This document shows, piece after piece, positions 1 to 6,162 of a stretch of 10,368 nt of DNA. Under the pieces are notes generated by a model. That model had not been told where the DNA came from. It made no database searches and saw only the letters and a program-made list of their open reading frames with translations. This DNA comes from Candidatus Coatesbacteria bacterium RBG_13_66_14 (GTDB lineage: Bacteria > RBG-13-66-14). The stretch is taken from the NCBI GenBank assembly GCA_001774505.1, contig MFAF01000131.1:813-11180 (forward strand), written 5' to 3'. A program made the position numbers and the translations under genes. Within the stretch, counting starts at the first letter, position 1. Every line of letters begins with the position of its first letter.

Positions 1-81
1 CCTCCCCCCAATGGGGGGAGGGGAGTCCTGGACACCTCGAACCGTTGGGTGGTGTCTAGCTCTCCCCCCAAAGGGGGGAGA
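1..81. repeat. Cluster of three intergenic hairpins
   Basis: Three inverted repeats follow one another downstream of the CorA-like gene. Positions 1-9 pair with 13-21 (a C-rich 9-bp stem with a 3-base loop). Positions 31-36 (GACACC) pair with 51-56 (GGTGTC). Positions 61-69 pair with 73-81 (another C-rich 9-bp stem with a 3-base loop). The first and third hairpins are near copies of each other. No T-run follows them on either strand, so they are not typical intrinsic terminators, although the third lies just past the end of the minus-strand operon and could shape its mRNA 3' end. They look like dispersed palindromic repeats; their genome copy number cannot be seen here. Confidence 0.6.
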
Positions 82-91
82 AACGGTGCGG

Positions 92-1441
92 CTAGAACCA
101 TCCCTTGCGCTTGAATAAGATCAACAGGCCCACGATTATCGTCACCGCCACACCGATCAAGACGAAGTACGACCCCGGCCAGTCGAGCTCCGGCATCACC
201 TTGAAGTTCATCCCGTACCAGCCGCTGATGAGGGTGATGGGCACCGCCACTGTGGTCACCACGGTCAGAAGCTGCATGACGTTGTTCAGCCGCTCGGTTT
301 CCTCCTCGCGCAGGGTGCCCACCAGGTGCACCAGGCCTTCCATGCTCAGCTCGACGGCCTCGAAGGTGGTGCCCAGGTCGCCGACCTTGTTCACCAGGAT
401 GTCCAGGTCGTTCTCGATGCTAATGGCCTCCAGGAGCTCGCGCTCGTGTGGCTCGAAGGCCTCGCGGTGCCGCTCCACGGACTCGGCGAGGGAGGCCGCG
501 GCGGCCTGGAGCATCTCCGACAGCACCTTGTAGGTGATGATGTCCTCGGAGAGGTGGGTCATCTCCTTGCGCAGGGCGCTGGCCTCTTTGACCTCGCCGG
601 AGGTGATGGAGCGCTTGGCCTCGCGGATGCGGTCGTTGTTGATGGCCGCGCCGCGGAAGAGGTTGTCCACGGCGTCCTCGAGGGCGTGGAGGTAGCCGTA
701 GGTGGTCACGGCGCGCTCGTAGGACTCCCACTCCGGCGCGATGAGGAACAGGCCGCTCCGCCCCCGGATGACCAGGGTGCCGTCCAGGAGCCGGAGGCTC
801 GAGAAGATCTCGCCCAGGAGCTGGGCCACCTCGGCCCGCTCGTCGCGGTCGGCCAGGGGGTCGTGGTCCCGGTCCAGGGCCTCCCCGTCGCCCCGGTGCA
901 GCGTCTGGGCCAGGAAGGCCACGAACTTGTCCCGCTCCTCGGAATAGCCCTGGTGGATGAGCTCCATCAGGCGGTTCTGGGAGCTGGCCAGGACGGTGGT
1001 CATCATCTTGGAGGTGTCGGTGACGAGGTCGGCGATGATGGGGGCGAGGGAATCGAGGGAGATGCGGTCGCCCCGGCCGTTGACGCTCTCCAGGCCCGCG
1101 GCGTAGACCACCCGGCCGAAGACGTCGAGCTGGACCCCGACCCGCTCGTTCTGGATGTCCCCCCCCGTCTCGGCGTACCCCAGGCGGGCCGAGAGCGAGA
1201 CGCGCTTGCCGCGCAGCGTCTCGCGGACGATGAGCTCGGTGGGCGGCGCTTTAATCTCGAAGGTCGCCTCCTCGGGCCGCGGGTCTATCTCCTCCGAGAG
1301 GAAGGTGCTCCCCACCGGGGCGTAGCTGGGGCGGATCTTCCGGCTGAAGAGGTCTATGTAGTTCGCGCCGAAGGGGATCCACTCGCCTATCAACAGGGAG
1401 TTGGAGCCGCCGGCGAACAGTAGCTCGTGGGTCGCGGTCAC
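92..1441 (-). CDS. CorA-superfamily Mg2+ transporter-like membrane protein with an atypical N-terminal domain
   Basis: Predicted inner-membrane divalent-cation channel of the CorA superfamily, 449 residues. The C-terminus has the family hallmark: a first membrane helix at about 388-408, the YGMNF signature (Gly410-Met411-Asn412) just after it, a second membrane helix at about 424-444, and a short basic tail ending KGWF. Long helices at about 270-385 match the CorA stalk. The first ~230 residues are beta-rich and then helical, and I do not recognise them as the normal CorA cytoplasmic domain. The start is GTG at 1441: it overlaps the upstream stop as GTGA and has an AGAGGAG ribosome site just before it. 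The frame stays open further upstream, but that part is the antisense-like shadow of the preceding gene. Transport of Mg2+ is inferred from the GMN motif; another ion, such as Zn2+ or Co2+, is possible. Confidence 0.85.
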   Translation of the reverse strand: MTATHELLFAGGSNSLLIGEWIPFGANYIDLFSRKIRPSYAPVGSTFLSEEIDPRPEEATFEIKAPPTELIVRETLRGKRVSLSARLGYAETGGDIQNERVGVQLDVFGRVVYAAGLESVNGRGDRISLDSLAPIIADLVTDTSKMMTTVLASSQNRLMELIHQGYSEERDKFVAFLAQTLHRGDGEALDRDHDPLADRDERAEVAQLLGEIFSSLRLLDGTLVIRGRSGLFLIAPEWESYERAVTTYGYLHALEDAVDNLFRGAAINNDRIREAKRSITSGEVKEASALRKEMTHLSEDIITYKVLSEMLQAAAASLAESVERHREAFEPHERELLEAISIENDLDILVNKVGDLGTTFEAVELSMEGLVHLVGTLREEETERLNNVMQLLTVVTTVAVPITLISGWYGMNFKVMPELDWPGSYFVLIGVAVTIIVGLLILFKRKGWF

Positions 1442-2028
1442 GAAAGTCTCCTCTGGGAAGCGTTCTCCTCGTCGGGGAAGCCGAGCCCCAGGAGGTTGGG
1501 GAAGCGGGGGACGCTGGTGTAGGGCAGCTTGGGTATCTCCAGGCAGCCTATCTCCTCCTCTATCCCACACCTGGGGCAGCTCCGCCAGACGCGCTCCTTG
1601 CCGGTGGTGTAGACCCACCGGTCGCCGCAGGCGCAGCGGACGAGCGATTCGAGGGCGGCGGTTATCTCCCGCGGAACCCGGGCGGCCTCGGCACGCCCGG
1701 CGTCGGTCATCCGGTAGGCGGAGAAGAAGCCGTGGTGGCTGCCGGTGAGCTCGAGGCGCTGGAGCAGCTCCCGTTTCTCCAGGGCGCCCAGGTCCTCGAT
1801 GCCCTCCTGACTCAGGCAGGCGTAGCGGGTGTCGCCGTGCCAGTTGGTGAGGACCGGCGCCGTGTCGTAGGGCAGGAGCCCCCGCTCGCTGGCCAGGAAG
1901 AAGACGGCGTGGAGCGCGCTCTCCTTCAGGAAACGCTGCAGCCCCTCGGCCTGCTCATCGCCCAGGAGCTCCGCCACGAGCCACAGGAGCTTGAGCTGCT
2001 GGCCGGTCGGTCCGTTTTTTTCGGTCAT
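1438..2028 (-). CDS. Winged-helix and zinc-ribbon protein of unknown function
   Basis: A 196-residue soluble protein with no signal peptide. The first ~120 residues are mostly helical and end in a stretch (YRMTDAGRAEA, about 105-115) typical of the end of a winged-helix domain. A zinc ribbon follows, with Cys132-x-Cys134 and Cys151-x-x-Cys154 as likely zinc ligands. The last ~30 residues are Pro-rich and end RRLS. It sits second in a three-gene operon: its ATG overlaps the upstream stop as ATGA, and its TGA overlaps the GTG start of the CorA-like gene, so the three are probably translationally coupled. A regulatory or nucleic-acid-binding role is inferred from the fold only. I do not recognise a named family. 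Confidence 0.8.
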   Translation of the reverse strand: MTEKNGPTGQQLKLLWLVAELLGDEQAEGLQRFLKESALHAVFFLASERGLLPYDTAPVLTNWHGDTRYACLSQEGIEDLGALEKRELLQRLELTGSHHGFFSAYRMTDAGRAEAARVPREITAALESLVRCACGDRWVYTTGKERVWRSCPRCGIEEEIGCLEIPKLPYTSVPRFPNLLGLGFPDEENASQRRLS

Positions 2029-3233
2029 TGGGCCTGGTCCAACTCCAGGTTGTAGAAGCTGCCGAACCCGCGCTGCACTTTAATCTGCGTGACCGGCAGG
2101 TAGGTGGTAAGTATCTCGCCGCCCAGGTCGGCGGTGGCTTCCAACAGAAAGTACGTTCCCGGCGGGACGCCGATGAGCTGGAACTCGCCGACGAAGTTCG
2201 AGGTCCCGGTCTTGTAGACCCTGCCCGCGCGGTAGTCCTCCTCCGTCCGGTATAGAAGGACGGTGGCCCCGGGCACCGGCGTGCCCCGGACAAGGACCTT
2301 CCCCACGACGACCCCGGTGGTCTGGGGGTCCATGCTCAGGGCCCCGGCGCTGGAGAAGCTGCCGCCCTGGAGGGAGGGAATCTGCAGCGACTGGAAGATG
2401 CCCGTCATGTCCCAGAGGTTTTCCTCGAAGCGGTCGGAGGGCATGCCGGCCACGAAGGTGTAGCCGACCATGTTGCGCAGGACGAAGCAGGCCAACTGGG
2501 TGGTCCGGCGGACCTCCCCGGTGACCGGGTCGGCCAGCTCCTGCTCGTACACCGCCAGGTAGGGCTTGGCCTCGGCGAGCTCCGCCAGGACGGCGGCCAG
2601 GGGGTCCGAGGCCTCGGCGGGCTCGTCCTTCTCCGTCTCCCGCCGGCGCCCGCGCGTCTCGGGGTCGGCGTACGGGGCGCCCGTGGTCCCCTGCAGCATC
2701 ACCAGCGCCTCCATGACGGTGAGGTCTCCGACGAGGACCTCGCCGGCGTCGGGGTCGTCATCCGCGCCGGCCTCCGGGGGGGCGGCGGTCGTCGGGCCGG
2801 TTTCGGGAGACCCCTCGGGGAGGGCCTCGCCCTCGAGCGGTCCCGGCCCGACCGTCTCGGGGGCGGCCCCGCCGGGCATCGGCAGGTAAACCGGCTCCCG
2901 GCCCTCCCAGGACTCGATGAGCGCCTGCACCGTCGTCTCGCGGCCCCGGATGCCGTACTGGCTCTTGGACACCCGGCGGTGCTCTCCAGGGGAGGTCAGC
3001 CCGGCCAGGAGCTTGCCGTAGGCCCGGAAGTTCGACTGTCCGTCGGGGCTCTCCAGAAGGACCAGGGCCGCCCCCACGTTCGCGGTGACGGTCCAGCCCG
3101 CGGGGGCGGTGACCTGGAACCCGTAGTCGGTGTTCGTGTAGGTTTGGCCGGAGACCTCCGTCCGGGCGAACGCCGGCCCTACCGTCAGGGCGGCGAGGGC
3201 GTAGGCGAAGGCTGGTCGGCTGAAGGGGTGCAT
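2025..3233 (-). CDS. Exported PsbP-like protein with C-terminal carboxypeptidase-regulatory-like domain
   Basis: A 402-residue exported protein. Residues 1-23 form a Sec signal peptide with likely cleavage after AFA. Residues about 30-115 (YTNTDYGFQVTAPAGW and onward) and about 224-285 look like two halves of a PsbP/Mog1-type alpha-beta fold. Between them lies a Pro/Glu/Gly-rich low-complexity insert (about 117-166) and a charged stretch (about 190-212). Residues about 307-398 (VVVGKVLVRGTPVPGATVLLY, then GEFQLIGVPPGTYFL) match a carboxypeptidase D regulatory-like or transthyretin-like beta-sandwich, usually an extracellular binding or structural module. It is the first gene of the operon. 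The ATG is chosen because it gives an intact signal peptide; there is no ribosome site, and the -10 element lies only 9 bases upstream. The function is unknown; a periplasmic or surface lipid- or protein-binding role is a guess. Confidence 0.82.
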   Translation of the reverse strand: MHPFSRPAFAYALAALTVGPAFARTEVSGQTYTNTDYGFQVTAPAGWTVTANVGAALVLLESPDGQSNFRAYGKLLAGLTSPGEHRRVSKSQYGIRGRETTVQALIESWEGREPVYLPMPGGAAPETVGPGPLEGEALPEGSPETGPTTAAPPEAGADDDPDAGEVLVGDLTVMEALVMLQGTTGAPYADPETRGRRRETEKDEPAEASDPLAAVLAELAEAKPYLAVYEQELADPVTGEVRRTTQLACFVLRNMVGYTFVAGMPSDRFEENLWDMTGIFQSLQIPSLQGGSFSSAGALSMDPQTTGVVVGKVLVRGTPVPGATVLLYRTEEDYRAGRVYKTGTSNFVGEFQLIGVPPGTYFLLEATADLGGEILTTYLPVTQIKVQRGFGSFYNLELDQAQ

Positions 3234-3242
3234 GTGAAACGG

Positions 3243-3270
3243 ATTTTACCACAACGCCGCGCGGCGCTCC
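3243..3270 (-). promoter_or_regulatory. Extended -10 promoter of the exported-protein operon
   Basis: On the minus strand the sequence TGGTAAAAT (an extended -10, TGnTAAAAT) lies at 3243-3251. A GC-rich palindrome (CGCCGCGCGGCG) sits at 3255-3266. No good -35 is visible, as expected for an extended -10 promoter. Transcription would start near 3235-3237, one to three bases before the ATG at 3233, so the mRNA would be almost leaderless. The block resembles the promoter at 9721-9748. Confidence 0.5.
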
Positions 3271-3307
3271 ACGGTGTCCTTACGGCGCGGCCACGCTTGG
3301 GCGCGGC

Positions 3308-3337
3308 TTGTCAGCCCCACCCGTTTTAGGATATGAT
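3308..3337 (+). promoter_or_regulatory. Sigma70-type promoter of the DUF4388-like gene
   Basis: TTGTCA at 3308-3313 (-35, one mismatch to TTGACA) and TATGAT at 3332-3337 (-10, one mismatch to TATAAT) are separated by 18 bases. This predicts transcription from about 3344, with a ~20-base leader ahead of the start at 3365. It is divergent from the promoter of the minus-strand operon. Confidence 0.65.
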
Positions 3338-3364
3338 TACTCCCGATCCGTCGAGGAGGCTGCG

Positions 3365-4345
3365 ATGTTCGAGGGCTCCCTGACCAAGACGCCCCTGGGC
3401 ACCGTCTTTCAGCACATCGTCCACCAGAACCTTTCCGGCCGCCTGACCGTGCGGTCCGACGGGAAGGAGCTCCACTATTTCTTCATCCGGGGCCGGCTGC
3501 AGAACGCCACCAAGGACCCCGACGTCACCGGCTCCCGGCACGTCTTCAACCTGATCAAAGGCGACTTCACCTTCGACGAGGCCCAGGACATAGATTCCCC
3601 CATAAGCCCCGAGATGACCACCTTCCGCTGGCTCATGAACCGGTCCCTGGAGACCGCCGACCCCCGGGCCATGCAGTGGGTGCTCCTCTCGCCGCACGCC
3701 ATCCCGCAGGTGGCCTCCATCCCCATCGCCGAGCTGACCGACGACGAGATGAAGATCGCCGCGCTCATAGACGACGACCGGACCATCACCGACATCGTCA
3801 AGGCCTCCCCCCTGCCCGAGCGGTTCACCCTCCAGGTCCTCTTCGGCCTGGTCGTGGCGGACACCATCCGACTGGTGCGGACCCTCGAGGTGGTACGGGT
3901 GCTGGTGCACGTCATAGACGAGTTCGTGCTCGCCCTGGGCAAGACGCGCCTCACGACCAACGGCGCCGAACGGATGTTCGGAAAGACCCTCTCCGAGGCC
4001 ATCGTGGACAACCCCCAGCTCGAGCACCTGGAGCTGGGCGGGAGCGTCCAGTCGCTGCACCTGCTCCGCCGCCAGTTCGAGCGGGGGGCCGACGCCCTGA
4101 AAATCCTCGGCGAGCTCCTGGAGCGCTACTACAAGGCGGTGAGCGTCTTCATCGAGGGCGCCGAGCTGGCCAAGATCCTCCGGGACATCGCCGTCAACTA
4201 CTTCCCCCGCCACCGCAACCTGGTCAACGAGCTGCGCATGGACGAGTTCATCACCCACATCATCGAGGACGCGGCGCCGCGGGAGCGGGAGCGGTTCTGG
4301 ACCGCCGTCCTGGCCGACGAGGGCGGCCGGAGCATCCTGGGCTAG
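3365..4345 (+). CDS. DUF4388 (PatA-like N-terminal domain) protein with helical C-terminal region
   Basis: A 326-residue cytoplasmic protein. Residues 1 to about 100 (starting MFEGSLTKTPLGTVFQHIV, then SGRLTV and FFIRGRLQNA) fit the DUF4388/PatA N-terminal domain found in bacterial signalling proteins. Residues about 120-170 (ELTDDEMKIAALIDDDRTITDIV) look like the small helical or winged-helix segment that often follows it. The rest, to 326, is helical and not recognised. The start at 3365 has a strong GAGGAGG site 6 bases upstream and fits the promoter; a longer open frame from 3308 would begin inside the -35 element. The next gene is a cyclic-nucleotide-binding protein, and DUF4388 and cNMP-binding domains often occur together in one protein. 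A role in intracellular signalling or polarity control is inferred; the output is unknown. Confidence 0.8.
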   Translation: MFEGSLTKTPLGTVFQHIVHQNLSGRLTVRSDGKELHYFFIRGRLQNATKDPDVTGSRHVFNLIKGDFTFDEAQDIDSPISPEMTTFRWLMNRSLETADPRAMQWVLLSPHAIPQVASIPIAELTDDEMKIAALIDDDRTITDIVKASPLPERFTLQVLFGLVVADTIRLVRTLEVVRVLVHVIDEFVLALGKTRLTTNGAERMFGKTLSEAIVDNPQLEHLELGGSVQSLHLLRRQFERGADALKILGELLERYYKAVSVFIEGAELAKILRDIAVNYFPRHRNLVNELRMDEFITHIIEDAAPRERERFWTAVLADEGGRSILG

Positions 4346-4359
4346 GCCGGGGGTGGCGG

Positions 4360-4594
4360 GTGGGGAGGCCGTGTATCCCGTGACCGGCGGTGGCTACCGC
4401 GATGGTCGAGCCGTCAACCCCGTGTTTCAAGGGGGCGGGCAGACGGGCCGTGCTTTTCGTTCCGGGTGACGGCCGGCGCAACGGTCGAGCCGTCGCCCCC
4501 GCGATTCGCGTTGTCGAGTGGGGAGGTTGCGTTTCTCGTGACCCGCGGCGGCCGAAGCGGTCCGGCCGACCGCCCCGGGGCGCGATTCGGGCGA
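4360..4594. repeat. Three diverged tandem copies of a ~78-bp element
   Basis: The roughly 300 bases between the DUF4388-like and cNMP-binding genes are made largely of three imperfect repeats, about 4360-4438, 4439-4517 and 4518-4594. Copies 1 and 2 share the 12-mer GGTCGAGCCGTC at 4404-4415 and 4483-4494, 79 bases apart, and by hand agree at about 43 of 62 positions. Copies 1 and 3 share GTGGGGAGG at their starts (4360 and 4518, 158 bases apart). Each copy has a small inverted repeat at the same place (ATGG/CCGT, ACGG/CCGT, CGGTC/GACCG). The period is not a multiple of three, which argues against coding. It could be a structured leader or a mobile palindromic repeat array. Confidence 0.65.
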
Positions 4595-4643
4595 ACGGGT
4601 ATCCGGGCACACCGCTTAACGGGGACCGGCGTTGGAGGTGGGA

Positions 4644-5114
4644 GTGGAAATCACGGACGTGCTCAAGAAAACGTACCTCTTCTACACCCTGGATGAGGGC
4701 GAGCTGGAGATCCTGGCCCGCAGCGCCCGGGTGGAGAGGTTCCCCAAGGGGCGCGCCATCTTCGACGAGGGGGACGAGGGCGGCCCGCTCTACGTAATCA
4801 AAACCGGCCGGGTTTCGATAAAAAAGGCCCTCGACGAACAGGGCCAGCGCTCGCAGCTCGCCGAGCTCGGGCAGTACTTCTTCTTCGGCGAGATCTCCCT
4901 CTTCGACGGCGGCAAGCGCTCCGCCTCCGTGGAGGCCGTGGAGGACACCGAGTGCGTCATCATCGAGAAGAGCGACTTCTGGGCGGCGATGATGGCCAAC
5001 CCCGCCTCGGCCCACAAGGTCTACCGGGCGATCCTCTCGGTGCACTCCAACGCGATCCGGCGGGCCAACGAGCGCTTCCGCGAATTCCTCGGCACCGCCC
5101 TGGGGGACGCCTGA
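4644..5114 (+). CDS. Stand-alone cyclic-nucleotide-binding domain protein
   Basis: A 156-residue protein that is almost entirely one cNMP-binding beta-roll (residues about 8-125) with a helical tail. The phosphate-binding cassette is visible: Phe81-Gly82-Glu83 followed by Arg92-Ser93-Ala94-Ser95, so the Glu and Arg that hold cAMP or cGMP in CRP and PKA-type domains are present. There is no C-terminal helix-turn-helix, so this is not a CRP-like DNA-binding regulator; it more likely acts by protein contact. The start is GTG at 4644 because GGAGGTGGGA lies just upstream; TTG at 4632 or GTG at 4638 are less well placed. It follows the DUF4388-like gene on the same strand with a repeat array between. 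An intrinsic terminator follows. Confidence 0.85.
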   Translation: MEITDVLKKTYLFYTLDEGELEILARSARVERFPKGRAIFDEGDEGGPLYVIKTGRVSIKKALDEQGQRSQLAELGQYFFFGEISLFDGGKRSASVEAVEDTECVIIEKSDFWAAMMANPASAHKVYRAILSVHSNAIRRANERFREFLGTALGDA

Positions 5115-5139
5115 CCCGCCCGGCTGAAAGGTGGGTCAG
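5111..5139. repeat. Inverted repeat overlapping the stop codon of the cNMP-binding gene
   Basis: Positions 5111-5120 (CTGACCCGCC) pair with 5130-5139 (GGTGGGTCAG): ten base pairs with one G-T wobble and a 9-base loop. The left arm includes the TGA stop. No T-run follows, so it is more likely an mRNA 3'-end stabilising structure or a protein-binding palindrome than a terminator. Confidence 0.5.
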
Positions 5140-5156
5140 TCACTTCGACCAGTATA

Positions 5157-5180
5157 GAGGCGCCTCACCGCGCCTTTTTT
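5157..5180 (+). terminator. Intrinsic terminator after the cNMP-binding gene
   Basis: The stem GGCGC (5159-5163) pairs with GCGCC (5170-5174) around a 6-base loop, with a possible extra A-T pair at the base. Six T residues follow directly at 5175-5180. It ends the plus-strand DUF4388/cNMP block. Confidence 0.8.
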
Positions 5181-5290
5181 AATGTAAAGCGGGCGACTGT
5201 TCCCTTCCCGCGGCATGGCGAACGGATCGACTTACCGCCGTCGCCCATCGCCGACGGTGGATATTCCTTCCCTTAGTGCGATCCGGTGTA

Positions 5291-5299
5291 TGCTATAAT
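5291..5299 (+). promoter_or_regulatory. Extended -10 promoter of the secreted repeat-protein gene
   Basis: TGCTATAAT is a perfect extended -10 (TGnTATAAT), with the hexamer at 5294-5299. No -35 match stands out at the right distance. A hairpin (CCGTCG at 5238-5243 with CGACGG at 5252-5257) lies upstream and may be a repeat or a binding site. Transcription from about 5306 gives a ~30-base leader. Confidence 0.65.
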
Positions 5300-5336
5300 C
5301 ACGCTCCGTTCGTTTCCAATAACAACGGGAGGGGCA

Positions 5337-5816
5337 ATGAAGCGCATCGGTTTGTGTGTCCTGCTGTTGGCCGTGGTGGCGCTGGCCGGTGAGAGCTTCC
5401 TGGTGAAACTCTGGAATGCCGACGGCGGCGGCTGGGGCGAGTGGAATACCTCCATCCCCGGCGGCACCGCTACCGCCATTGACGTGGACCACGGCAATAT
5501 CCTGATCACCTTCGCCTCCGGCGCCACCGACGGGAAGTTCTTGGTCAAGCAGTGGGGGTCCGACGGCGGCGGTTGGGACGAATGGAAGAATGCCGGCGCG
5601 GGCGGGGTTCCCGTCGGCATCACTGCCGGCAACAGCAAGATCTACATCCTCTTCGCCTACCAGGACGGCGCCGACGGCAGCTTCCTCGTCAAGCAGTGGA
5701 ACACCGATGGCGGCCACTGGGGCGAATGGATGACCTCCGTTCCCGGAGGCGTTCCCGTCTCCGTGGCCATTGACGGGGAAAACATATACATCCTCTTCCG
5801 CAAGGCCGGGGCATAA
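5337..5816 (+). CDS. Small secreted protein of three tandem propeller-like (PLL/lectin-like) blades
   Basis: A 159-residue protein with a Sec signal peptide (residues 1 to about 17 or 18, MKRIGLCVLLLAVVALAG). The mature part is three tandem repeats of 47-48 residues. FLVK recurs at 21, 68 and 116, and the WxxW pair recurs at 33/36, 80/83 and 128/131. Each repeat carries DGGxW, then a Gly/Pro turn, then a beta-strand ending in ILITF or IYILF. The pattern resembles the blades of PLL-type fucose-binding beta-propellers, which have W-x-x-W strands and a buried hydrophobic strand. Three blades are only half of a normal 6- or 7-blade propeller, so dimerisation is expected. The ATG at 5337 has a GGGAGGGG ribosome site; an in-frame GTG at 5286 lies upstream of the promoter and would spoil the signal peptide. 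Carbohydrate binding is inferred, not shown. Confidence 0.82.
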   Translation: MKRIGLCVLLLAVVALAGESFLVKLWNADGGGWGEWNTSIPGGTATAIDVDHGNILITFASGATDGKFLVKQWGSDGGGWDEWKNAGAGGVPVGITAGNSKIYILFAYQDGADGSFLVKQWNTDGGHWGEWMTSVPGGVPVSVAIDGENIYILFRKAGA

Positions 5817-5854
5817 TTCGGCCTGCCCCTTGAAGTAACCGGGAACCGGCGCGC

Positions 5855-5876
5855 GGGTCGACCACAAGGTCGGCCC
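5855..5876. repeat. Palindromic element with ACAA loop
   Basis: GGGTCGACC (5855-5863) pairs with GGTCGGCCC (5868-5876) around an ACAA loop: nine base pairs with one wobble. It lies 39 bases past the repeat-protein gene. It has only a weak T-rich tail (TTAT), so it is more likely an intergenic palindromic repeat than the main terminator. Confidence 0.45.
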
Positions 5877-5962
5877 TTATCTCGCCGCGACCGGTTATGC
5901 ACGGCCCGATGCAGTCTCTCTCTCCCCGCTGGAGCGTCGCCTACGGGGGGCTGCCTTATAAT

Positions 5963-5998
5963 AAACAGGGCGGGGTACTCGAGCCTCCGCCCTGTTTT
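5963..5998 (+). terminator. Hairpin terminator between the repeat-protein and L,D-transpeptidase genes
   Basis: AAACAGGGCGG (5963-5973) pairs perfectly with CCGCCCTGTTT (5987-5997) around a 13-base loop, and the right arm runs into TTTT at 5995-5998. The T tract is short and followed by G, so efficiency is uncertain. On the minus strand a T-rich tract (TTTATTATAA) also follows. It lies ~150 bases beyond the repeat-protein stop. The stretch 5817-6162 holds no gene that I can support, only this hairpin, the ACAA palindrome and the next promoter. Confidence 0.55.
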
Positions 5999-6126
5999 GC
6001 ACAATTCGAATCCGATCAGCCCTCAGGCAGACCTAGGTCGGCCCCCGCGTCCGCAAGAGCTAGATGTCGGATAGGCCGGATTACTTCCTGCTGCGAGATT
6101 CGTCTCGGGTCAAGGGGCGCCCCGTT

Positions 6127-6135
6127 TGGTACAAT
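6127..6135 (+). promoter_or_regulatory. Extended -10 promoter of the L,D-transpeptidase gene
   Basis: TGGTACAAT fits TGnTATAAT with one mismatch, hexamer at 6130-6135. An inverted repeat, CGAGA at 6094-6098 and TCTCG at 6103-6107 around TTCG, lies close to the expected -35 position and could be an operator. Transcription would begin near 6142, about 20 bases before the TTG start at 6163, which supports that start. Confidence 0.5.
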
Positions 6136-6162
6136 AGTGGACACAACCAACCGGGGGACAGC

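Noticed and set aside
326..1423. Long plus-strand open frame (365 codons) opposite the CorA-like gene
   Set aside because: It is a high-GC antisense shadow: Gly/Val/Leu/Glu-rich with no domain, while the minus strand encodes a protein with the GMN motif and membrane helices.
1442..1618. Upstream in-frame extension of the CorA-like gene
   Set aside because: It overlaps the zinc-ribbon gene, has Arg/Pro-rich shadow composition, and the GTG at 1441 has a proper ribosome site and a GTGA overlap.
3326..4258. Minus-strand open frame (310 codons) opposite the DUF4388-like gene
   Set aside because: Gly/Asp/His/Val-rich shadow with no motif; the plus strand has promoter, ribosome site and a recognisable domain.
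4260..5045. Minus-strand open frame across the repeat array and cNMP gene
   Set aside because: The cNMP fold is clearly on the plus strand, and the repeat period (76-79) is not a multiple of three.
5957..5962. TATAAT hexamer as a promoter
   Set aside because: It has no -35 or TGn extension and directly abuts the terminator stem, so transcripts would start inside the hairpin.
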